Shown here: positions 1-5,090 of the stretch, piece after piece | Position numbering within the stretch: the stretch's first letter is position 1 | How the letters are laid out: the number at the start of each line of letters is the position of its first letter | Source of the DNA: Candidatus Aminicenantota bacterium | GTDB taxonomy: Bacteria > Acidobacteriota > Aminicenantia > Aminicenantales > Aminicenantaceae | Assembly: GCA_030614645.1 (NCBI GenBank) | Contig: JAUWTR010000164.1 | Location: 1 to 5,090, forward strand | Length of the DNA stretch: 5,090 nucleotides | Direction of reading: 5' to 3' | Made by a program: the position numbers and the translations under genes | The notes under the pieces: model-generated | The model's input: only the letters and a program-made list of their open reading frames with translations | Database searches by the model: none | Told to the model about the DNA's origin: nothing

Positions 1-1
1 G

Positions 2-139
2 AGTGGGCTGGACAAGCACATGCAGGCACAGCTCGGTGTCCCTGTGCTTGACGGAGTAGTCTGCGCCCTTATTATTGCTTCCGGCCTTGTAAAATACGGT
101 GTTTCCACCAGCAAGGCCCGGCAGTATAATCCTCAGTAA
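2..139 (+). CDS. Asp/Glu/hydantoin racemase family protein, C-terminal fragment (5' end outside window)
   Basis: The first 45 codons in this frame are open from the window edge to a TAA at 137-139. They read SGLDKHMQAQLGVPVLDGVV, then a hydrophobic helix, then YGVSTSKARQYNPQ. The pattern 'G-x-D-(x)n-LGVPVLDGV' followed by an alanine/leucine-rich helix and a 'TSK..xYxP' tail is the usual C-terminus of the cofactor-independent Asp/Glu/hydantoin racemase family (HyuE-like). In that family the second catalytic cysteine, in a C-x-G-M type motif, lies just before the segment seen here, so both catalytic cysteines are off-window. Such enzymes invert the alpha carbon of amino acids or 5-substituted hydantoins in the cytoplasm. 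The substrate cannot be assigned from the tail alone. The gene is followed by a 108-nt gap before the lipoprotein gene on the same strand. Confidence 0.75.
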   Translation, partial: SGLDKHMQAQLGVPVLDGVVCALIIASGLVKYGVSTSKARQYNPQ

Positions 140-163
140 GCCAGCCTGAACAAACAGGCCGGC
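140..163 (+). terminator. Hairpin after the racemase gene, weak terminator candidate
   Basis: Starting right after the TAA, G140-G148 can pair with C155-C163 (GCCAGCCTG / CAGGCCGGC, one A-C mismatch) around the loop AACAAA. The stem is GC-rich and well placed for transcription termination. However, the only T-tract (ten T at 190-199) lies about 27 nt beyond the stem rather than directly after it, which is not the canonical layout. It may act as an mRNA 3' stabilising hairpin instead. No good sigma70 promoter was seen between it and 248, so read-through into the lipoprotein gene is possible. Confidence 0.35.
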
Positions 164-247
164 ATGGCAGTTATGAATTATTTCCCCTTGTTTTTTTTTG
201 CTAGATAAGAAAAAATGTAGCTGAATGCTATTACAGGAGGGATTCTT

Positions 248-2011
<1,764 letters not shown>

Positions 2012-2112
2012 AAAAAAGGATTATAATTTTCCCTTATTTCAATTATGAAATCAGAAAAAGAGATTCTATTTATGTTTTCAATTCCAGGATTAACCTTAAA
2101 CTCTAATCTTCC
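2012..2112. other. Intergenic region between convergent genes, no clear terminator
   Basis: This 101-nt AT-rich gap separates the stop codons of the lipoprotein gene (+) and the small envelope protein gene (-). Only weak stems are visible: ATTTC/GAAAT (2036-2040 with 2047-2051), and AGGATTA/TAATCTT (2086-2092 with 2104-2110, one G-T pair, 11-nt loop). Neither is followed by a T-tract on either strand, so I do not call a terminator here. Confidence 0.5.
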
Positions 2113-2607
2113 TTACAATCCAAATCCAACGCGGATTTCTATTCCTTTAACAAAACGATTGGCATCAGAATTATACACATGGACCTCATAGCCCCCAAAC
2201 GCTATAATTCCTATTATAAACGGTTTAAAAGTAAAATTGAAACCGAGCTCCCCCAGTGGTGTTATTGTATTAATCTTAGGACGATTATCAAATCCAGCTC
2301 CAATAAAGAGCAGATTAGGGGCTGTATCGACCAGAAAATACCGCCAGCGCCCTCCCAACTCCCAATGTCTGGTATTACCTGGATAAGTGTCCTTTGAATC
2401 TTCTATAGTCCGGTAATATCCCAATCTGAAAGCGAAAGCGGAGCGGTAAGTGGTCACATACATAATTTCACCCTGATAATCCTGGTCAAGTATCTCCAGA
2501 ATATCGGATGTAACTGCAAAATGGACAGCACTTTGACCACAAAGAGGATAACTCATGCCTGCTAATAAGATAGCAGCAGCCACAAAAAAAACAATTTTTT
2601 TCTTCAT
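2113..2607 (-). CDS. Small secreted, probably outer-membrane beta-barrel-like protein (hypothetical)
   Basis: 164 aa from the ATG at 2607-2605. This start gives a classic signal peptide: MKKK, a hydrophobic stretch IVFFVAAAILLAG, then a short polar region with probable cleavage near residues 22-26 (PLCGQS). Cys23 is not in a good lipobox. The mature part is a series of aromatic, alternating-hydrophobicity strands (SAFAFRLGYYRT 56-67, HWELGGRWRYFLV 81-93, NLLFIGAGF 98-106, GELGFNFTF 119-127, a strand around 130-145, GIEIRVGFGL 155-164). They are separated by short polar turns, as in a small outer-membrane barrel; the last strand ends in Leu rather than the common Phe. I do not recognise the family. 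It lies 44 nt downstream of the aminotransferase gene on the same strand and is probably co-transcribed with it. An in-frame GTG at 2655-2653 would add 16 basic residues before the signal peptide; I consider it the less likely start. Confidence 0.65.
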   Translation of the reverse strand: MKKKIVFFVAAAILLAGMSYPLCGQSAVHFAVTSDILEILDQDYQGEIMYVTTYRSAFAFRLGYYRTIEDSKDTYPGNTRHWELGGRWRYFLVDTAPNLLFIGAGFDNRPKINTITPLGELGFNFTFKPFIIGIIAFGGYEVHVYNSDANRFVKGIEIRVGFGL

Positions 2608-2621
2608 CTTTTCCTTTCCTT
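2608..2621 (-). promoter_or_regulatory. Shine-Dalgarno region deciding the start of the small envelope protein
   Basis: Read on the minus strand, AAGGAAAGGAA (2621-2611) followed by AAG directly precedes the ATG at 2607. The purine-rich motif at suitable spacing, plus a normal-length signal peptide from this ATG, favour it over the upstream GTG at 2655, which overlaps the aminotransferase stop as GTGA. The GTG also has a purine-rich run upstream (GGAAAGGGAAAT), so the choice is not absolute. Confidence 0.55.
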
Positions 2622-2651
2622 TTATTCTAGTTATTTTTTTATAGATTAAAA

Positions 2652-4016
2652 TCACATTTCCCTTTCCGCTCTTTTAACCGCATCTTCGAATATCTCAACT
2701 CCTTTGAGCGCTAATCCTTCTGTCAGAACAAGAGGGGGGAGAAACCGTACCACATTGAAATAATGCCCTCCGATCTCAATTAGCAGTCCGTGCTGATGGC
2801 AATAAGTACGGATTTTAGCAGCAAATTCGGGAGCCGGCTTTCGCGTATTCTTATCTTTGACCAGTTCCACTCCCAGCATCAGACCTTTTCCTCGGACCTC
2901 TCCTATTATCCTGGAATCCACCTCGATTTCCCTCAGCCAGGAAAGCATCAATTCCCCCAATTTATTGGCATGTCCGGCAAGGTTATGCTTGAGCATAAAA
3001 TCTATTGCAGCGCTGCCTGCAGCATATGCTATGACATTTCCGCGAAAAGTTCCAATATGTTTTCCAGGCGGCCAGGTATCGAGCTCTGCTCTATATGCAA
3101 TGCCAGATATGGGGAAGCCCACTCCACCAAGGGCTTTGCTCATCGTCATAATATCAGGGATAACGCCAGTATGGTCAAAGGAGAACATCTTGCCGGTGCG
3201 GCAGAATCCTGCCTGGATCTCATCGGTTATCATAAGCACTTCATATTTCGTACATATCTTCCGAATGGCAGGAATAAAGCGTTCCGGCGGGACAATAGAA
3301 CCGCCTTCCCCTTGAATGGGCTCAATTATTACTGCTGCTGGTTTTCCTATTCCGGAGTGGGGGCTTTCTAAGATATGCTCGAGATACTGAGCGCATTCAA
3401 GATTACAGCTCTTTGGCTCTTTTTTAAAGGCACAGCGGTAGCAGTATGCATAAGGGATAAAATGGACTTCAGGAAGCAAAGGCAAAAAATCCTCTTTAAA
3501 GTTGCGGCCGCTTGTAAGCGACAAAGCTCCAGCGCTCATGCCGTGAAAGCCGCCTTCAAATGAGATCATAGGGATTCGTCCGGTATTAGATTTAGCCAGC
3601 TTCATAGCAGTCTCTACTGCATCAGCACCTGTAGGCCCCCCGAAAAAGACTCTCTGCATAGGCCCCGGCAAAAGCGGCAGCAACCTCTCTACAAGCGCTT
3701 TCCGGGCCAGGTTGGGAAAATCCAGCGAGTGGGTTAGGAGTTGCATCTGTTTGGAAGCCGCGGCAATTACATCAGGGTTGGAATGCCCGACATTCATCAC
3801 TGCCGCTCCCCCGAAAAAATCAATGTAAATATTACCGTCTACATCCTCTACGGTCGCCCCTTTTGCCCGCTGTAAAGCCATCGGCATACCACGGGGATAT
3901 GAAACAGCAGAACCTTCATGCATAGACTGGAAGTCAAGCAGCTCCTTTGATGCCAGGCCAGGAGGGATCGTTTTTATTATAGGAGCGTCTGCAAAAGATA
4001 GTTCGGAAAAATCCAT
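2652..4016 (-). CDS. Class III PLP-dependent aminotransferase (diaminobutyrate/4-aminobutyrate transaminase-like)
   Basis: 454 aa, the usual full length for fold-type I class III aminotransferases; the ATG is preceded by AGGAGGA (4027-4021). Family signatures are visible in order: VEDVDGNIYIDFFGGAAVMNVGH (starting at residue 56), GPTGADAVETAMKLAK (127-142, phosphate-binding), FHGM (157-160, His158 expected to stack on the cofactor), EPIQGEGG (232-239), DEIQAGFCRTG (265-275, Asp265 expected to hold the pyridine nitrogen), SKALGG (293-298) with Lys294 as the Schiff-base lysine, GTFRGN (322-327), and VVRFLPPL (422-429) with Arg425 expected to bind the substrate carboxylate. It therefore looks catalytically intact and cytoplasmic. 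The GPTGADAVE block resembles 2,4-diaminobutyrate transaminases, but omega-amino-acid transaminases and amino-acid epimerases of the same class cannot be excluded. An unusual Cys192/195/204/208 segment lies mid-protein. It leads a probable two-gene operon with the downstream small envelope protein gene. Confidence 0.9.
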   Translation of the reverse strand: MDFSELSFADAPIIKTIPPGLASKELLDFQSMHEGSAVSYPRGMPMALQRAKGATVEDVDGNIYIDFFGGAAVMNVGHSNPDVIAAASKQMQLLTHSLDFPNLARKALVERLLPLLPGPMQRVFFGGPTGADAVETAMKLAKSNTGRIPMISFEGGFHGMSAGALSLTSGRNFKEDFLPLLPEVHFIPYAYCYRCAFKKEPKSCNLECAQYLEHILESPHSGIGKPAAVIIEPIQGEGGSIVPPERFIPAIRKICTKYEVLMITDEIQAGFCRTGKMFSFDHTGVIPDIMTMSKALGGVGFPISGIAYRAELDTWPPGKHIGTFRGNVIAYAAGSAAIDFMLKHNLAGHANKLGELMLSWLREIEVDSRIIGEVRGKGLMLGVELVKDKNTRKPAPEFAAKIRTYCHQHGLLIEIGGHYFNVVRFLPPLVLTEGLALKGVEIFEDAVKRAEREM

Positions 4017-4020
4017 TTTA

Positions 4021-4027
4021 TCCTCCT
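4021..4027 (-). promoter_or_regulatory. Strong ribosome binding site of the aminotransferase gene
   Basis: On the minus strand AGGAGGA (4027-4021) is followed by TAAA and the ATG at 4016. This near-perfect Shine-Dalgarno fixes the start codon. Confidence 0.85.
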
Positions 4028-4057
4028 ATAATGTCAAGCTGGCAATTATCAGTTTCA

Positions 4058-4085
4058 TTATAAACAATTTATTTTCACTTGTTCG
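4058..4085 (-). promoter_or_regulatory. Candidate sigma70 promoter of the aminotransferase operon
   Basis: On the minus strand a perfect TATAAT (4063-4058) lies about 42 nt upstream of the ATG. At a 17-nt spacer the -35 position reads CGAACA (3 of 6 matches to TTGACA), so the promoter rests mainly on its -10 box. A start site near 4051 would give a leader of about 35 nt containing the Shine-Dalgarno. Confidence 0.45.
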
Positions 4086-4207
4086 AGCGAGACAAATTTT
4101 CTATTTTTTTTATACCGAAGCAATCCTATCGCTGGAAGAATCCGTATTTCCTGAATACCACTTCGGTTTCAGCTTTAAGTTTTAAGCAAAAAACAAGACC
4201 TGACCCT
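4064..4207. other. AT-rich intergenic stretch with nested inverted repeats
   Basis: The gap between the aminotransferase promoter and the terminator of the 66-aa gene holds no convincing gene. ACCGAAG (4114-4120) and CTTCGGT (4161-4167) form a perfect 7-bp inverted repeat. Inside it GTATT/AATAC (4144-4148 with 4154-4158) forms a small hairpin, and just outside it lies GCTT/AAGC (4172-4175 with 4184-4187). An open frame reading rightwards from a TTG at 4079 has no ribosome site, unremarkable residue composition, and runs through the terminator stem, so it is not called. Confidence 0.4.
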
Positions 4208-4247
4208 AATAAAAAAAAGATAGAACCCCTTCCAAAAAAGGGCTCTA
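4208..4247 (-). terminator. Intrinsic terminator of the 66-aa protein gene
   Basis: On the minus strand TAGAGCCCTT (4247-4238) pairs with AGGGGTTCTA (4230-4221) as a 10-bp stem with two G-T pairs and a 7-nt loop. It is followed at once by TCTTTTTTTTATT (4220-4208). Stem plus T-tract directly abutting is the standard Rho-independent form. It lies 67 nt downstream of the TAA of the small gene and isolates that gene from the aminotransferase operon. Confidence 0.85.
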
Positions 4248-4314
4248 CCTTTATTAAAGACAAAATACCGGCAACATATGATCGCCGATAACAAAGGTCA
4301 GATTAAACCTAAGT

Positions 4315-4515
4315 TTATTTTTTCTTCCTCAGAATGGGCATCCCTGTTCTTTGGGTTTCCATGACTTCATAGGCATCAGGAACCGCATCAAGTGATCCGT
4401 CTCTAATGTCCTTTGCGAAAAAATAAATCCTTTGTTGCCTGCCTCCCTTTAGATTGACATCTTTAAAGTGAAGATAATACTTCGTTCCTTTTGAGTTTGT
4501 GAATTCATAAGCCAT
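4315..4515 (-). CDS. Small basic protein of 66 aa, function unknown
   Basis: The ATG at 4515 follows GGAGGT (4528-4523) at 7 nt, an excellent ribosome site. The protein starts MAYEFTNSKGTKYYLHFKDV, continues with a basic segment (LKGGRQQRIYFFAKDIRDGS), then an acidic-proline stretch (LDAVPDAYEVMETQ), and ends RTGMPILRKKK. There is no signal peptide, membrane helix or cysteine. It looks like a compact beta-rich cytoplasmic protein with a lysine tail. I have the impression that similar short proteins (FTNSKG start, YFFAKD middle, RTG-P-L tail) occur in diverse bacteria, including uncultured lineages, but I cannot attach a family name or function. It is monocistronic: its own promoter-like region lies upstream and a strong intrinsic terminator downstream. 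It is transcribed divergently from the methionine sulfoxide reductase gene, sharing an intergenic control region of 257 nt. Codon structure, ribosome site and terminator together make it a real gene. Confidence 0.8.
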   Translation of the reverse strand: MAYEFTNSKGTKYYLHFKDVNLKGGRQQRIYFFAKDIRDGSLDAVPDAYEVMETQRTGMPILRKKK

Positions 4516-4587
4516 TCATCTTACCTCCGTAATAAATTTTCGAAACAATGGCTCCAATTGCTTCATGCCATTTTGTGACTAGTTAAA

Positions 4588-4615
4588 TTTTTATAAAAAA
4601 TCAGGGGGATGTCAA
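4588..4615 (-). promoter_or_regulatory. Candidate promoter of the 66-aa protein gene
   Basis: On the minus strand a consensus TTGACA (4615-4610) is followed by AT-rich DNA with TATAAA (4595-4590, 14-nt spacer) or TAAAAA (4593-4588, 16-nt spacer) as the -10. The -35 is perfect, but the -10 assignment is ambiguous because neither option has both good sequence and ideal spacing. The transcript would have a leader of about 65-70 nt, containing a 6-bp inverted repeat AATGGC/GCCATT (4547-4552 with 4567-4572). Confidence 0.5.
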
Positions 4616-4619
4616 GAAA

Positions 4620-4631
4620 AAAAATATTTTT
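4620..4631. repeat. Perfect 12-bp A/T palindrome between divergent promoters
   Basis: AAAAATATTTTT is a perfect palindrome centred at 4625/4626. It sits exactly between the -35 boxes of the leftward (4610-4615) and rightward (4633-4638) promoters. It could act as an UP-element for both, or as a site for a dimeric regulator or nucleoid protein. A chance palindrome in AT-rich DNA is also possible. Confidence 0.5.
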
Positions 4632-4632
4632 C

Positions 4633-4660
4633 TTTACATTCAGTTTTTTTTCTATATAAT
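4633..4660 (+). promoter_or_regulatory. Strong sigma70-like promoter of the methionine sulfoxide reductase gene
   Basis: TTTACA (4633-4638, five of six matches to TTGACA) and a perfect TATAAT (4655-4660) are separated by 16 nt. A-tracts lie directly upstream. Transcription would start near 4667, about 105 nt before the ATG at 4773, leaving a long structured leader. Confidence 0.75.
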
Positions 4661-4678
4661 AATTAATGATTCTCTTAA

Positions 4679-4766
4679 GCGGGCTGGAGAGAGTTCTCAC
4701 CTTTTTGGTTCCCATCATCAACCCCCCTTTTGCTGACAATCAGCCCGCATCACCCCTCACAGGAGG
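4679..4766 (+). promoter_or_regulatory. Structured 5' leader with competing stems, candidate cis-regulatory RNA
   Basis: GCGGGCTG (4679-4686) and CAGCCCGC (4741-4748) form a perfect 8-bp long-range stem. It encloses small stems GAGA/TCTC (4687-4690 with 4695-4698) and GGTT/AACC (4707-4710 with 4720-4723). The 3' strand of the long stem overlaps an alternative local hairpin GCTGA-CAA-TCAGC (4732-4744), so the two are mutually exclusive. Just downstream, CCTC (4755-4758) can pair with GAGG (4763-4766) and cover the Shine-Dalgarno. No T-tract follows, so control at translation is more plausible than attenuation. I could not match it to any known riboswitch consensus. Confidence 0.45.
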
Positions 4767-4772
4767 TCTTTT

Positions 4773-5090
4773 ATGTTATCAGGACAAAAACTAAGCCAAA
4801 GATATGAAAGGCTCTTTAAACAGCTCCAGGAACTCCTTAAAAAAACAAAAGATACAGTCTCTCATATGGCTACAGTTACAGCAATCCTGCATCATAAAAT
4901 GCCTCGCTTCTTCTGGACAGGATTCTACATTTTGAAAAATGACCGCTTGATAGTAGGGCCATATCAGGGGCCGCTTGCCTGCCAGGTACTGGGCGAAACA
5001 ATGGGCGTGTGCTGGGCAGGGGTGCTGGAGCAAAAAACAATTATTGTCCCCGATGTTCATAAATTCCCCGGGCACATTGTTTGTGACAGC
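4773..5090 (+). CDS. Free methionine-(R)-sulfoxide reductase, GAF fold (3' end outside window)
   Basis: 106 codons from the ATG, preceded by AGGAGGT (4761-4767) at 5 nt, run open to the window edge. After an N-terminal helical region (1-42), residues 43-106 match the fRMsr type of GAF domain: FFWTGFYILKNDRLIVGPYQ (46-65), GPLACQVL (66-73), GVCWAG (78-83), TIIVPDVHKFPGHIVCDS (89-106). The enzyme reduces free methionine-(R)-sulfoxide in the cytoplasm using thioredoxin. The three redox cysteines described for the E. coli and yeast enzymes are all here as Cys70, Cys80 and Cys104, with the same 10- and 24-residue spacing. Cys104 corresponds to the catalytic one and the others to resolving cysteines. 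About 50-60 residues are missing beyond the window, judging from the usual length of about 160. It is divergent from the 66-aa gene and has a strong promoter and a structured leader. The gene is often called msrC in bacteria; I leave the symbol blank because the gene is partial and the function is assigned by homology. Confidence 0.9.
   Translation, partial: MLSGQKLSQRYERLFKQLQELLKKTKDTVSHMATVTAILHHKMPRFFWTGFYILKNDRLIVGPYQGPLACQVLGETMGVCWAGVLEQKTIIVPDVHKFPGHIVCDS

Noticed and set aside
190..234. Promoter for the lipoprotein gene (TATTAC at 229-234 with an extended TG)
   Set aside because: The -10 candidate overlaps the ribosome site region, so the transcript would lack it, and no good -35 is present; no other convincing pair was seen.
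2583..2639. Homopolymer A/T runs near the start of the small envelope protein as phase-variation tracts
   Set aside because: The runs are at most 7-8 nt, in a Lys-coding stretch and AT-rich spacer; nothing indicates slippage control.
2790..3371. Long open frame on the plus strand (193 codons), and another at 2857-3315, opposite the aminotransferase
   Set aside because: The aminotransferase on the other strand has all its family motifs; these frames have no ribosome site and no recognisable protein features, so they are shadows.
4032..4037. TTGACA on the minus strand just before the aminotransferase ribosome site
   Set aside because: A matching -10 would fall inside the coding region at a poor sequence, so it cannot drive the gene; the TATAAT at 4058-4063 is better placed.
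4079..4291. Plus-strand frame of 70 codons starting with TTG
   Set aside because: No ribosome site, rare start codon, no protein motif, and it runs through the terminator stem at 4221-4247.
4791..5075. Minus-strand open frame of 94 codons rich in Cys and His
   Set aside because: It lies opposite the clear fRMsr coding sequence; its Cys/His content is a by-product of the complementary codons.

Overview
This window reads like a moderate-GC, diderm (Gram-negative-type) bacterial chromosome. One gene encodes a probable lipoprotein and another a small signal-peptide-bearing protein that looks like an outer-membrane beta-barrel. Strong AGGAGG-type ribosome sites and sigma70-like promoters are present. 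The lipoprotein esterase and the tiny conserved-looking protein remind me of uncultured lineages such as Aminicenantes-like or spirochaete-like bacteria. That is an impression, not a demonstration. I see no phage, transposon, CRISPR, tRNA or rRNA signal.

Layout, left to right. (1) 2-139 (+) is the C-terminal end of an Asp/Glu/hydantoin racemase-family protein that begins outside the window. (2) 248-2011 (+) is a 587-aa predicted lipoprotein with an unassigned N-terminal beta-rich part and a C-terminal esterase-D-like alpha/beta hydrolase domain carrying a GGSTG nucleophile elbow. (3) On the minus strand and convergent with it are a 454-aa class III PLP aminotransferase (4016-2652) and, 44 nt downstream, a 164-aa secreted/outer-membrane-like protein (2607-2113), probably one operon. 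(4) 4515-4315 (-) is a 66-aa basic orphan protein with its own promoter-like upstream region and a clear intrinsic terminator at 4247-4208. (5) From 4773 (+) to the window edge is the N-terminal 106 codons of a free methionine-(R)-sulfoxide reductase (fRMsr), a GAF-fold enzyme. All three redox cysteines are present at the family's spacing.

Functionally this is a mixed neighbourhood of amino-acid metabolism (racemase, aminotransferase), methionine-oxidation repair and cell-envelope proteins. It is not an obvious single pathway. The most interesting non-coding part is 4590-4772. Two divergent promoters sit back to back around a perfect 12-bp A/T palindrome. The fRMsr transcript would start with a leader of about 105 nt containing an 8-bp long-range stem whose 3' strand can instead form a tight local hairpin, followed by a small hairpin covering the Shine-Dalgarno. 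This is compatible with a cis-regulatory RNA, but I could not match it to a known riboswitch class. I found no convincing new multi-gene system.
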